From Pseudomonadota bacterium (lineage in GTDB: Bacteria > Desulfobacterota > Syntrophorhabdia > Syntrophorhabdales > Syntrophorhabdaceae), in assembly GCA_026388315.1 (NCBI GenBank), contig JAPLKA010000055.1, positions 1 through 64,000 on the forward strand: a DNA stretch of 64,000 nt. The letters are read 5' to 3'. The notes beneath the pieces are model-generated. The model was not told the DNA's origin, searched no databases, and saw only the letters and a program-made list of their open reading frames with translations. This document shows, piece after piece, positions 54,151-63,552 of this stretch. How positions within the stretch are numbered: the stretch's first letter is position 1; each line of letters begins with the position of its first letter. Position numbers and translations under genes: made by a program.

Positions 54151-55176
54151 TCAGGTAAGCAGGATATTCCCTTTTGACTCGCTGGTAAACCGCCCTATGA
54201 TCCAGTAATTCAGTTGTAGCTTCGATGCCTTTTCTTCAAATTTCTGGATATCATCAGGGTGGATAGCCATGAGAAGACCCCCTGAAGTCTGCGGGTCAAA
54301 GAGGATGTCGTAAAAGAAATCATCTCTTTTGCTTTCCACATAAACTTTATAAAAATCCCTGTTCCTGTATAGGCCGCCGGGAATAAAACCCGTCCTTGCA
54401 AGTTCAACGGCTTCTTCGAAGTAGGGCAGTTTATCTGCAAACAGCTCAACGCCGATATATTCCTTGATCATCTCCTTGAGGTGACCGGCAAGACCGAAGC
54501 CTGTGACGTCTGTTGCCGCATGTGTCCTTACCGAGAGCATGACTTCCGCTGCCGTTTTATTAAGCGCTGCCATGACGTGAACAAGGCTGTTGGTTGATGC
54601 TTCACTCAAAAGGCCACCCTTAATCCCTGTATTCAAAATACCGGTGCCAAGGGGCTTGGTGAGGACAAGCAGATCCCCGGGCAATGCCCCTTCATTTTTC
54701 AGGATCTTATCCGGGTGCACGATGCCTGTTACCGAGAGTCCGTACTTTATCTCTTCATCATCAACGCTGTGGCCGCCCAGGAGGCTGGCGCCTGCTTCCC
54801 GTATCTTGTCAATGCCGCCCCGGATAATCTCTTTTAAAATGGCTATATCGAATTTTTTCACCGAAAAACAGACCATATTTAATGCTGTTTTCGGTATAGC
54901 ACCCATGGCATAAATGTCGCTCATGGCATTGGCCGCTGCTATCTGCCCGAACCAGTATGGATCGTTTACAACAGGCGTGAAGAAGTCAATTGTCTGCACA
55001 AGGGCAATGTCGTCGGTAATTTTATATACCCCGGCGTCTTCAAAGCCTTCAATGCCTATAAGCACGTTTATGTCAGTAGGGATTTCAATCCCGCAGAGTA
55101 TGTTTGTAAGGTCACCCGGACCTATCTTTGACGCTCAGCCGCCACCGCGTACGAATTTGGTTAACTCAACAGTCAT
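54151..55176 (-). CDS. selD: Selenide, water dikinase containing selenocysteine (Sec14)
   Basis: A 341-residue enzyme that makes selenophosphate from selenide and ATP. ATG 55176 opens TVELTKFVRGGG, then an in-frame TGA at 55135-55137, then ASKIGPGDL. In SelD this position is the active-site Cys or Sec, so the TGA should encode Sec at residue 14. The domain continues with GHSVDDEEIKYGLSVTG and DVTGFGLAGHL. A hairpin suited to a bacterial SECIS lies just after the TGA. An annotation starting at 55065 would miss the catalytic end. This implies a Sec decoding system (SelA, SelB, SelC) elsewhere in the genome. Confidence 0.93.
55105..55137 (-). promoter_or_regulatory. UGA Sec codon and probable bacterial SECIS hairpin
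   Basis: On the coding strand the UGA (55137-55135) is followed 11 bases later by a small stem AGGTC/GACCT with a CGGGT loop (about 55123-55109). Position and a GU-bearing loop fit bacterial SECIS elements that recruit SelB. The stem is short and was not folded computationally. Confidence 0.6.
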
Positions 55177-55208
55177 ATCCAGTTTACACTCCTTATTACC
55201 TTGCCCCT

Positions 55209-55478
55209 TTATTCAAGTACATCAAGTCTTAATCCGGTTATTTTTTCGAGTGTTTCAGTGTGAACCTTCTTAACGCCTGCATAATAACAGCAATTTACGC
55301 TATTGTAATTATTATCAAATACCCTTACTTTACCATCCTGAAAATTAATTCTTACATAGCAAAAACCGCCCGGGACTTCAGACCTGCGTTCTTCTATAAC
55401 AACACCCGTACCCCATTTGGTAAATTTTTTATGGTAAACACGATCACCGACCCTCAGATATATTGCATAATCGCCCAT
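55209..55478 (-). CDS. DUF3553 domain protein
   Basis: An 89-residue protein with the DUF3553 pattern YLRVGDRVYHKKFTKWGTG, then GGFCYVRINFQDGKVRVF and CCYYAGV. DUF3553 is a small beta-barrel domain, also found at the end of some UvrD-like helicases, and probably binds nucleic acid or protein. ATG 55478 gives the family-typical start; a longer frame begins at 55496. It is upstream of selD on the same strand, 32 bases away. Confidence 0.82.
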   Translation of the reverse strand: MGDYAIYLRVGDRVYHKKFTKWGTGVVIEERRSEVPGGFCYVRINFQDGKVRVFDNNYNSVNCCYYAGVKKVHTETLEKITGLRLDVLE

Positions 55479-55502
55479 GGTTATTTTATAGCACATAATA
55501 AA

Positions 55503-55548
55503 GACAGTGAAAAGTAGATAGTAGATAGTAAATAGTTATAGAAACATT
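55503..55548. repeat. Degenerate word tract (TAGATAGTAGATAGTAAATAG)
   Basis: AGTAGATAGTAGATAGTAAA followed by TAGTTATAG forms imperfect units of about 7 bases upstream of the DUF3553 gene, in the divergent gap to the next plus-strand gene. Confidence 0.6.
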
Positions 55549-55590
55549 TAAAAAATGCTATAATCAACATCACTCAATTCAGGAGGTCGT

Positions 55591-56172
55591 GTGCCGCTTT
55601 TATTCAAATCTCTCAACCACGGTGAAATTCCATTCGGGTTCTTTAATATTGAAACGGATATGATACTTCTAAACAACTATTTTTTCTTTGCCAGTGATTT
55701 TACAGGGCATATCATTGAAATGGCCGGTAAGAAGCCGAACGAACCATCAGATATGACCTGGGGCACCTATATTCTCGAAGAAAAGGATATCGGCAACCTT
55801 ATGGCAGCGATAAGCGGGGTATACTTCAGCGGGTTTATAGGGGAGGTGTACGGACACTTCCCTTTTCCTCACGAACCGGAGAAGTTTAAACAAAATCCGG
55901 AAGGGTATAAAACCAGAGAGCTTATAGATGGTATCATTAAACGCTACGCTTCTTTAACGAAGATACCTGTGATTGTAACATTATCATCCCGGGAGATAAA
56001 AATAGGTGAGTACATATTCAGCAGGGTTGGATTCCATGAACTCTTAGCATATCTCTGGGTCGGAGGCTATCCACGCTGGAAGGATGGGATCAGGCCTGAC
56101 TATATCCTGAAAATGAAAGAGAGTGTTATGCGGTCTACCCATCACCTGTTTGAAGGAATCAGGCTCGAATAA
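55591..56172 (+). CDS. Conserved-looking hypothetical protein
   Basis: A 193-residue soluble protein beginning PLLFKSLNHGEIPFGFFNIE and containing FYLRxGG-like aromatic stretches such as ASDFTGHIIEMAGKKPNE and RVGFHELLAYLWVGGYPRWKDG. It starts with GTG, with AGGAGG immediately upstream. I do not recognise a domain. It precedes tadA by 54 bases on the same strand. Confidence 0.78.
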   Translation: MPLLFKSLNHGEIPFGFFNIETDMILLNNYFFFASDFTGHIIEMAGKKPNEPSDMTWGTYILEEKDIGNLMAAISGVYFSGFIGEVYGHFPFPHEPEKFKQNPEGYKTRELIDGIIKRYASLTKIPVIVTLSSREIKIGEYIFSRVGFHELLAYLWVGGYPRWKDGIRPDYILKMKESVMRSTHHLFEGIRLE

Positions 56173-56665
56173 GGGTTCAAAGGCAAAAACATTGATTTTA
56201 TTACCCATCACAGGTATATTGTAATAATGGACGATAATGATTTTATGGAAATGTGTCTGGAGGCGGCGGCGCAGGCGTTTGAGGAAGAAGAAGTGCCTGT
56301 TGGAGCAATTCTGGTTTCTCCGGAGAACGATGTTATATCGAAGACACATAACCTTACCATAAAAAGAAACTCGCCTGCTGCTCATGCCGAGATGCTTGCC
56401 ATTGAAGCGGCATCGTGCGCCACCGGGAATTACAGATTGGTAAACTGTACTCTCTTTGTATCAAAAGAACCGTGTATCATGTGTGCCGGCGGAATTATGG
56501 AGGCAAGGATAAAACGTGTTGTATTTGGTTGTTTTGACTCAAAAAGAGGTGCATTCGGTTCACTCATCGACGTGAGCAAGCTTTCCCTTAACCATAAAGT
56601 GGAAGTTAAAGGTGGCGTTTTAAAAGAAAAGAGTGAAGCCTTACTAAAAAGATTTTTTCAGTTAA

Positions 56666-56759
<94 letters not shown>

Positions 56760-56829
56760 TAATAATTTAATAAAATCAAATACATAACATGGTAAGAATG
56801 TGGTAAGTGGGTGTGACCTTCCGTTTTTT

Positions 56830-57300
56830 TTATTTTTTCCCTTTTACAAGTTTTGGCTTAGTAGTTGTTTTTATTGCCAGGTTGTCGAGGCCATATTCCC
56901 TGAATTCTTCTTCATATTTTTTGATTAAAGGGATCTCTTTTTCGATGCGTTCTTCGTCGGACATCGTCTCAACGGCTTTTTCCCCATATTTCGCAATGAG
57001 ATCACGCCGTGAAAATTCGAGGACCAGTCCTTCCCACAAAGCATATTCGTGATAATCACCTATAATTTCAAGAATCTCCGTATCATTTTCAAAATCTTCT
57101 GTTTGGAAGTATTTTTTTAATTCTTCATCGAGTTCAACATAATTCTCATAGCCGAAATCCTTTGCCAGGGAGAGCAGATATTGCACAATCTCTTCGTCCT
57201 CACCGTTTGAGTCGCCTGGAATTGTATTTGCCATCCAATCCCCAAGCATAACGAGTTTCAAGAGCGCTTTATACTGTTTTTTTGTAAGACTGACCTTCAT
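56830..57300 (-). CDS. Hypothetical acidic protein
   Basis: About 156 residues, acidic, all helical by appearance. It starts MKVSLTKKQYKALLKLVMLGDWMANT and has YFQTEDFENDTEILEIIGDY. The ATG at 57300 has GGAGG 5 bases upstream. No domain is recognised. A transglycosylase gene lies 29 bases upstream on the same strand. Confidence 0.78.
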   Translation of the reverse strand: MKVSLTKKQYKALLKLVMLGDWMANTIPGDSNGEDEEIVQYLLSLAKDFGYENYVELDEELKKYFQTEDFENDTEILEIIGDYHEYALWEGLVLEFSRRDLIAKYGEKAVETMSDEERIEKEIPLIKKYEEEFREYGLDNLAIKTTTKPKLVKGKK

Positions 57301-57329
57301 TATTTCCTCCTCGAACATCTATTTGACGA

Positions 57330-57932
57330 TTACGGTTCCGGCAAAATGGAGATATTTTGGTGGTATTCTTTTAAGACCTTTTTTGTGAAGGGGCCGTTTG
57401 GTTCATTGTCTTTGAACAACTTACCCTTAGCCTTCTTTGCGCCCACATTATATGCGAAAAGGACTTCACGGAGACTCTCAAAATCTTCGACCAGTTTTGA
57501 TATATGATGTGTCCCGATCCGTATGTTGTTATCGGGTTCAAGCAATTCCTTTGAACCTTTGAATTCAAGACCCTTGTTCTTCGCAATCATTTTTGCCAGG
57601 GAAGGTTTTATCTGCATCAAACCCTTTGCACCATCACGGGATGTAGCGTTGTGTCTGAAATTGCTTTCGACTTTTATTATTGCTAAAACGAACCGGTAAT
57701 CGAGATCGTACAATCTGCACTCATCGTAAAGCGTATTTGCCATTCTTGACAATCGGTCATTGCTGAGTCTTACCTGTTTGTCTTTTAAAAAATTTACTAT
57801 TGCATTGATGACTATCTCTTTATTGTCGTCACCGTTGCAGAAGGCCTTTGTGGCAACGAAGTGTGTAGAAAATAAAGAAAGAGAGATGAAGAGAGGTATG
57901 AGAAAAAAGATATAGTTTCTTTTGATTTTCAT
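57330..57932 (-). CDS. Lytic transglycosylase (SLT family)
   Basis: A 200-residue secreted protein. An N-terminal hydrophobic signal or anchor (about 8-30) is followed by an SLT domain (about 75-190) with catalytic Glu in KVESNFRHNATS, GAKGLMQIKP and the AYN of VLFAYNVGAKKAKG. It cleaves peptidoglycan glycan strands in the periplasm, giving anhydro-muropeptides. It is followed by a small hypothetical gene on the same strand. Confidence 0.9.
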   Translation of the reverse strand: MKIKRNYIFFLIPLFISLSLFSTHFVATKAFCNGDDNKEIVINAIVNFLKDKQVRLSNDRLSRMANTLYDECRLYDLDYRFVLAIIKVESNFRHNATSRDGAKGLMQIKPSLAKMIAKNKGLEFKGSKELLEPDNNIRIGTHHISKLVEDFESLREVLFAYNVGAKKAKGKLFKDNEPNGPFTKKVLKEYHQNISILPEP

Positions 57933-58125
57933 GCGAACTTACAGAATAATACAGGCAAACGACCAATGTCAACTACCATTTTTTAAATCCCAAATCTGTA
58001 CGTTTTAATCCCGACAAAGGAGGGACATATCTAAATCTTGAACAAATTCAAAATTTAGTAATTTGGTTGTTATTCCATTTATGTTGTCTTATATTCTCTG
58101 TATTGATTTGCGGAGGTTTTTATAG

Positions 58126-60312
58126 ATGGCCGAGAAGTTTGAACTGCCTATTATGGGTATGAGTTGCGCTGCATGTGCTTCCCGTATTGAAAGGGAATTA
58201 AACAAGCTTGCAAATATCAAAGAGGCAAGGGTCAATTTCCCTTTGAAAAAGGCTGTCATAATTCCCAAAAGGGATATTGAGCTTAAAGAGATCATTTCCC
58301 TCATACGTGATATCGGGTATGACGTGGATATTGAAAGCGATGTGACGGTGAGGGCACAAAAAGAGGAGACAGAATTAAAGAGGGCATTTATCTGGTCAGC
58401 ATGTTTCAGCGCTGTCATTATGGTATTTTCCATGTGGATGGTCCTGCCGTATAATAATTTTATCCTCTTCCTTTTAACCTTGCCTGTGCAATTCTATTTT
58501 GGTATGAGGTTCCATAAGCCGGCCGTGCTTAACCTGAAACATTTTACCGCAGATATGAATACCCTTATATCGGTTGGTACGTCAGCGGCCTTCTTTTACA
58601 GCGCCTTTGTAACGTTTTTCCCCCACGTTATTATGCGTGCCGGCATGGAACCACACACATACTTTGACTCCAGCGCTACCATTATCACCCTGATTCTATT
58701 TGGAAGATACCTTGAATCCAAGGCAAAAACCAAAACGTATACTGCAATTAAAATGTTATACGAATTATCCCCGAAAGAGTGTGCGCTTATCCGGGATGGA
58801 AAGGAAATAAGGGTATCTGTTGATACTCTCGAAGTGGGTGATTACGTATTAATCAGGCCTGGCGAGAAGGTGCCTGTTGATGGCGAGGTGACAGAGGGGA
58901 ACACATATGTGGATGAGTCGATGATCACCGGCGAAAGTATTCCGGTCCATAAAGGTGTCAGTCACGAAGTCATCGGCGGTACAGTAAACGGCAAGGGTTC
59001 GGTGGTGGTAAAAGTGACGAGAATCGGGAAGGATACTGTCCTGTCCAAGGTTATCCGGCTTGTGGAGGAGGCCCAGTTTACAAAGGCCCCTGTGCAGAGA
59101 CTTGCCGATCAGGTGGCAGGCGTATTTGTGCCCGTTGTCATATTGATAAGCATTGGAGCGTTTTTTGTATGGTACGTTTTTGGACCTGAGCCGAAACTGA
59201 CGAATTCCCTTTTATCTTTTGTGAGCGTGCTGATTATTGCATGTCCCTGTGCGCTTGGCCTTGCAACGCCGACGGCAATCATGGTTTCCTCGGGAGTTGG
59301 GGCTAAAAAGGGGATATTGATCAAAAGTGCAGAGGCGTTTGAACTTACGAATAAAGTTCGGTATGTACTTTTTGACAAGACAGGGACACTCACTGAAGGG
59401 GTGATTGAGCTTTCCCATGTTATTCCACTCGAAGGATATTCAGAAAAAGATATTTTGTTCACGGCCTATAATCTTGAAAAACAATCTGAACACCCATTTT
59501 CAGAGGCGTTGAGGAGGAAATCAGAAGAATCTAAAATTGAATCTGCCGGGGTGGATAATTTTCAGGCTATTCCGGGCAAAGGGATTAAAGGCGAAATTAA
59601 TGGAAAGGCTTATTATGTTGGCAATATATCCCTTTTTGAAGAAACAGGCAAACCCCTTGATGACGGAATTGTGCAGCAATATCAGGCAAAGGAAAGAGAA
59701 GGTACTTCACCTGTAATTGTGTGGAATAACGATAATCTCATGGGAATTCTTGCCTTCAGCGATACTGTGAGGGCAGAATCGAAATGGGTGATTGACGAAC
59801 TGAAAAAGATGGGTATTGAGGCGGTAATGATAACCGGCGACAGCATGGAAGGGGCAAAGACCATAAGCGCGAAGGTCGGTATTGAAAAGTATCATTACCG
59901 GATTCTCCCTGATCAGAAAGCCGATATCGTTGAAGATTTTAAAAGGAGAGGAATTACCCTCATGGTGGGAGATGGAATTAATGATGCACCATCTCTGGCG
60001 ACCGCCGATGTAGGTGTTGCTATGGGGAAAGGGACGGACATTGCCATTGAGTCTGCCGATGTGGTTCTCATGAAAGGGCAGCTTTCAAAACTGATAAGTC
60101 TCATCAGGCTTTCCCGGAAGACCCTATGGGTCATCAAAGAGAACCTTTTCTGGGCCTTCATATACAATATTCTCGGTATTCCTATTGCCTTCGGTGTGCT
60201 GTACCCGTACTTCGGTATACGGCTTGAGCCTATGTACGGGGCATTGGCCATGATGATCAGTTCGGTGTCGGTGGTGACCAATTCTCTGCGATTAAAGATG
60301 TTTAAGGAATAA
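58126..60312 (+). CDS. copA: Copper-translocating P-type ATPase
   Basis: A 728-residue P1B-type ATPase. The N-terminal metal-binding domain has GMSCAACASRIE (about 11-22). Eight membrane helices include the CPC motif in IIACPCALGLATPTA. The phosphorylation site DKTGTLTEG, TGES actuator and GDGINDAP hinge are present. It exports Cu(I) from the cytoplasm. Length is slightly below the usual 800 because only one metal-binding domain is present. A GGAGG lies upstream. It is followed by trxA after a word-tract gap. Confidence 0.94.
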   Translation: MAEKFELPIMGMSCAACASRIERELNKLANIKEARVNFPLKKAVIIPKRDIELKEIISLIRDIGYDVDIESDVTVRAQKEETELKRAFIWSACFSAVIMVFSMWMVLPYNNFILFLLTLPVQFYFGMRFHKPAVLNLKHFTADMNTLISVGTSAAFFYSAFVTFFPHVIMRAGMEPHTYFDSSATIITLILFGRYLESKAKTKTYTAIKMLYELSPKECALIRDGKEIRVSVDTLEVGDYVLIRPGEKVPVDGEVTEGNTYVDESMITGESIPVHKGVSHEVIGGTVNGKGSVVVKVTRIGKDTVLSKVIRLVEEAQFTKAPVQRLADQVAGVFVPVVILISIGAFFVWYVFGPEPKLTNSLLSFVSVLIIACPCALGLATPTAIMVSSGVGAKKGILIKSAEAFELTNKVRYVLFDKTGTLTEGVIELSHVIPLEGYSEKDILFTAYNLEKQSEHPFSEALRRKSEESKIESAGVDNFQAIPGKGIKGEINGKAYYVGNISLFEETGKPLDDGIVQQYQAKEREGTSPVIVWNNDNLMGILAFSDTVRAESKWVIDELKKMGIEAVMITGDSMEGAKTISAKVGIEKYHYRILPDQKADIVEDFKRRGITLMVGDGINDAPSLATADVGVAMGKGTDIAIESADVVLMKGQLSKLISLIRLSRKTLWVIKENLFWAFIYNILGIPIAFGVLYPYFGIRLEPMYGALAMMISSVSVVTNSLRLKMFKE

Positions 60313-60339
60313 AAAGGCCGTATCTCTTAAAGATTGACA

Positions 60340-60427
60340 AAAACGCTAAAAAGACGTATCTAAATACAAAATATAAGTCTGTAGCGTTTTGCTAACAGCT
60401 AATTGCTGAGGGCTAAAAGCTAAAAAC
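60340..60427. repeat. Degenerate word tract (GCTAACAGCTAATTGCTGAGGGCTAA)
   Basis: The copA-trxA gap has GCTAACAGCTAATTGCTGAG followed by GGCTAAAAGCTAAAAACG, imperfect repeats of GCTAA. No gene is present. Confidence 0.6.
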
Positions 60428-60437
60428 GGAGGTGATT

Positions 60438-60764
60438 ATGAGTAATGCAAAAGCAGTGACTGATGGTGAGTTCATGGGTGTGGTTCTGGAGTCGACGACG
60501 CCGGTTCTCGTAGATTTCTGGGCAACCTGGTGTGGACCATGCCAGGCCATGGGCCCGGTCATTGATGCCGTTGCTGTTGAATATGAAGGAAAAGTAAAAG
60601 TCCTCAAGATGAATGTGGATGAAAACCCTGTGACTCCAGCTAAATATGGCATCAGGGGAATACCTACGGTTATTCTTTTCGACAAAGGCGAGGTTGTTGA
60701 CAGAGTTGTCGGCGCACAACCAAGGGCGAATGTGGAGAACCTGGTAAAGAAGGTTGTTGGCTGA
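60438..60764 (+). CDS. trxA: Thioredoxin
   Basis: A 108-residue thioredoxin with the redox centre WATWCGPCQAMGPVID (about 27-42) and the cis-Pro loop YGIRGIPTVILF. It reduces protein disulfides in the cytoplasm. ATG 60438 was chosen because the near-perfect ribosome binding site GGAGGTGAT lies directly upstream. A thioesterase gene starts 1 base after its stop. Confidence 0.93.
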   Translation: MSNAKAVTDGEFMGVVLESTTPVLVDFWATWCGPCQAMGPVIDAVAVEYEGKVKVLKMNVDENPVTPAKYGIRGIPTVILFDKGEVVDRVVGAQPRANVENLVKKVVG

Positions 60765-60765
60765 T

Positions 60766-61185
60766 ATGGACGGGAAGAAGAGAGAAACCTATTTTAAAAG
60801 GGTTGAGCAAGAGCCTTTCGCCAGATTGCTCAACATTAAGCTGAAAGAAGTGAGCGAAGGATATGCACTCTGTGAGATGGAATATACGGAGCAGATGGAT
60901 AACATCTATGGCTCAGCCCATGGTGGTGCCATGTTTTCCCTCATCGACGAGGCCTTTGAAATATCATCCAACAGTCACGATAATATTGCAGTTGCACTCA
61001 ATATGAATGTTACCTATATGCGGCCTCCCAAGAAAAACACTATCCTTACAGCCGAATCAAAGGAAATCAACAGAACAAAGAAGACAGCCTCTTATTACAT
61101 AACTGTGCAGGATAGTGAAAACCTGATTGCCGTCTGCCAGGCATTGGTGTTTGTGAAGGATCAGGCGATACCATTTTTGCCTTAA
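60766..61185 (+). CDS. PaaI-like hotdog thioesterase
   Basis: About 139 residues of the hotdog fold, with the PaaI-type block NIYGSAHGGAMFSLIDEAFE that carries the active-site residues, and NVTYMRPPKKNTILTAES. It hydrolyses acyl-CoA or aryl-CoA esters; substrate is unknown. It follows trxA by one base and is probably translationally coupled to it. Confidence 0.88.
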   Translation: MDGKKRETYFKRVEQEPFARLLNIKLKEVSEGYALCEMEYTEQMDNIYGSAHGGAMFSLIDEAFEISSNSHDNIAVALNMNVTYMRPPKKNTILTAESKEINRTKKTASYYITVQDSENLIAVCQALVFVKDQAIPFLP

Positions 61186-61237
61186 ACTGCAATAGGTCAT
61201 ATAAGACCTATAAAAAATGCATTAAGATGTCTGCTGT

Positions 61238-62524
61238 TTACTGTTTTGACGGTTCTTTCGGTGTAACGAGGATACGTGCCTTCTTTTCCTTTTCTCCTTC
61301 TACTACAACCCTGTCTTCATTTACATAATAGGTAACTACTTCCCCGGTTAGTCTGTCCTGTCCGGAGTACACTATTACGTTTCCTTTTAATACGATCTCA
61401 CCTTTTGCATTATCAAATATAGCCTCATTGCTTGTTGCAGTCCTTTCCTTCTTTACAATTTTTACGTTCCCTTTGGCATGGGCCTTTTCGATTTCATTGG
61501 TTTCTTCGTTCATAGAGGCTTCAATTGTATCAGAGAATATGAAGAGGTCTTCCTGTTTTGCAACGACACTTCCCTTAAAAATTACATACTTTTCCTTGTC
61601 AAAACCTTCCATCGTATCCGACACTATATCAATCGGTTTATTCGTATCAAAGAAGGAGAGCTTGTTTTCTTTGTCTTCCTCTTGTGTTTGCTGTGGCTGT
61701 GTCTGAGCTTGAACCATCTGAGGTCTTAAATCGATATCCCTCTTCTTCTTTTCTTCAACCGGGTAGAGGGGCGTGTCTGCTTTTGCTAATTGAAGGGTTT
61801 TTCTTTCCCGTGTAGCAGCCTTTACAAAAAGACTTTTTGGATATTGGGTTTTCAGAATATTCGCGAAGTATTCGCCCTTTTGCATTTCACCGAGCGCTCT
61901 GTAGGACATGCTGATATAATAGAGCGCTTTATCTGCTCCGTTCATATCGGGGTATTTTTTTAGAAAGTACTCAAGCCTTATGATGGCGGCGTTGTATTTG
62001 AAAGTTTTGTAATAAAACTCGCCCACATATACCTCACGGTCGGCAAGTTTTTGTGTCAATTTCTTTATTTTTATGTCCACAACTTGTGCATAACTGCTCG
62101 CAGGGAATCTGTTTTTCAGATATGTGAACCTTTCTAAGGCCTTTAAAGTATAAGCCTGGTCGCGGTCAGGGGTCAGGGATAAATTTTCATAACATTCCCC
62201 CACCTTAATGAGCACATAAGGGACATTTTCGTCTTGAGGGTGGGCGCTTAAAAAGTCCTCATATACTCCTGAAGCCAGTATATATTCTTTCTTTTCAAAA
62301 TATACATCTCCAAGCTTTACCATAGCGACAAATGAGATAGGATCAAAGGGATAGTTTTCCCGTATTGCAGAAAAGTTTGCTATCGCCTTGTCATATTTCT
62401 TCTGCTTCATGAAATTGACGCCTTCTACGTAAAGATCGCCCGGATTACCCGTCTTTTTTACAGTTTTGGAGCCGCAGGATACGAGCAGAAGGCATGATAT
62501 TAAGAGTATAATAAGCTTTTGCAT
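61238..62524 (-). CDS. BamD-LptA fusion lipoprotein
   Basis: A 428-residue outer-membrane lipoprotein. The signal peptide ends in LLLVSCGSK (lipobox Cys about 17). Residues about 25-245 are TPR-type helices of BamD/YfiO: DLYVEGVNFMKQKKYDKAI, then FPASSYA and RDQAYTLKALERF. After a Q-rich linker (about 250-290), residues 295-420 are an LptA/OstA-like beta-jellyroll: PIDIVSDTMEGFDKEKYVIF, then GNVKIV, FDNAKGEIVLKGNV and YYVNEDRVVVEGEK. BamD helps insert outer-membrane proteins; LptA carries LPS across the periplasm. The two are normally separate. It is transcribed divergently from rsmG, without other lpt genes nearby. Confidence 0.85.
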   Translation of the reverse strand: MQKLIILLISCLLLVSCGSKTVKKTGNPGDLYVEGVNFMKQKKYDKAIANFSAIRENYPFDPISFVAMVKLGDVYFEKKEYILASGVYEDFLSAHPQDENVPYVLIKVGECYENLSLTPDRDQAYTLKALERFTYLKNRFPASSYAQVVDIKIKKLTQKLADREVYVGEFYYKTFKYNAAIIRLEYFLKKYPDMNGADKALYYISMSYRALGEMQKGEYFANILKTQYPKSLFVKAATRERKTLQLAKADTPLYPVEEKKKRDIDLRPQMVQAQTQPQQTQEEDKENKLSFFDTNKPIDIVSDTMEGFDKEKYVIFKGSVVAKQEDLFIFSDTIEASMNEETNEIEKAHAKGNVKIVKKERTATSNEAIFDNAKGEIVLKGNVIVYSGQDRLTGEVVTYYVNEDRVVVEGEKEKKARILVTPKEPSKQ

Positions 62525-62571
62525 GCTTAATTATAACAGAAGAAAATTAATTATGCTATCCTTAATATATT

Positions 62572-63195
62572 GTGGAAATACGGAGAGCTATAGAGAAAGG
62601 ATTGGATTATTTTAATATACAGTATAACAATGAGATTTTAATAAAACTCTGTTTTTATGTCGAGGAACTCGGGAAGTGGAATGAGCATATAAACCTTACC
62701 GGCATTAAAAGCCCGCCCTCTATCGTTGAAATACTTCTCTATGACGCATTTTTTATGTTCAGCAGAGTGAAGGAGGACAGAGCCATTCTCGATATGGGTT
62801 CAGGGAGCGGAATCCTTGCCATCCCCATTAAAATATTAGGCGAAACATACGAGTCGCAGAAAGTGTTTTCCGTAGATAAGAGTCTCAAGAAGATTCAATT
62901 TCAAAGGCATATCAAACGAAGTCTTAATTTGAAAGGGTTCACCCCTGTTCAGGGAAGGATTGAAATGCTCGAGCCCATAGGGGTTGATGCGCTTGTAGCA
63001 AAAGGGTTCGGAACGGCCGGTGAAATCATTGAAAGTGGAGGCAAGCATTTAAAGCAGGGTGGGAGAGCCTTTATCGTGAAAGGGAAAAACGAAGCACCTC
63101 AGGATATTGCAGGCTTTTATCTGGAGGAAGATACATTATACAGCCTTCCTGAAAGTGACAGGGTGTACAGGCTTCATATCTATCAAAAGGTCTGA
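62572..63195 (+). CDS. rsmG: 16S rRNA m7G527 methyltransferase
   Basis: A 207-residue SAM methyltransferase that modifies G527 of 16S rRNA. The WNEHINLTGIK, the SAM site ILDMGSGSGILAIPIK (about 68-83) and VDALVAKGFG fit the GidB/RsmG family, though the sequence is rather divergent. It starts with GTG. Its usual neighbour mnmG is 14 kb away, and no parAB or dnaA lies nearby, so the classical origin cluster is not seen. Confidence 0.87.
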   Translation: MEIRRAIEKGLDYFNIQYNNEILIKLCFYVEELGKWNEHINLTGIKSPPSIVEILLYDAFFMFSRVKEDRAILDMGSGSGILAIPIKILGETYESQKVFSVDKSLKKIQFQRHIKRSLNLKGFTPVQGRIEMLEPIGVDALVAKGFGTAGEIIESGGKHLKQGGRAFIVKGKNEAPQDIAGFYLEEDTLYSLPESDRVYRLHIYQKV

Positions 63196-63549
63196 TTACA
63201 GCTCGCCTTCTCCTATCTCTTTGAGTTCTATGGAATATTTTTTCATATTTTTATTGTATTCAACGAGTTTTACATCGAATTCTCCGGTTCTTCCTGCTTC
63301 AAGTGCCATAATATCGAAATATGTATTCATCGCTTTATCGCCAGCATCCATTAAATGTATGGCAACATTGATCAACATTTCTCTCTCGGTAGTGTTTCTG
63401 ACCTTCCCGACTATCTTCGCCCAGAATGGTAATGTTGTCTGTGCGCAACAACCTGGTGGAGAAAGAAAAACGGTTTGCCCCTTTAACTCAAGACCATCTG
63501 GGAGTATTGCACCGGCATAATCAGGTGCTTCTATCGTATATTCATTCAT
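63196..63549 (-). CDS. Hypothetical protein with FxLYD-like fold
   Basis: A 117-residue protein with PPGCCAQTTLPFWAKIVGKV, then RNTTEREMLINVAIHLMDAG and EAGRTGEFDVKLVEY, the pattern of an FxLYD-type beta-sandwich. No signal peptide is visible. It converges on rsmG with no gap between the stop codons. Function is unknown. Confidence 0.75.
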   Translation of the reverse strand: MNEYTIEAPDYAGAILPDGLELKGQTVFLSPPGCCAQTTLPFWAKIVGKVRNTTEREMLINVAIHLMDAGDKAMNTYFDIMALEAGRTGEFDVKLVEYNKNMKKYSIELKEIGEGEL

Positions 63550-63552
63550 GTT

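Noticed and set aside
62158-62184. CCTGACCCCTGACC-like word inside the BamD-LptA gene, similar to the word tract in carA
   Set aside because: It encodes the PDRDQ segment normally conserved in BamD, so the likeness is probably chance.
62572-63195. Replication origin near rsmG or mnmG
   Set aside because: No dnaA, parAB, DnaA-box cluster or origin-like AT-rich region was seen around either gene.
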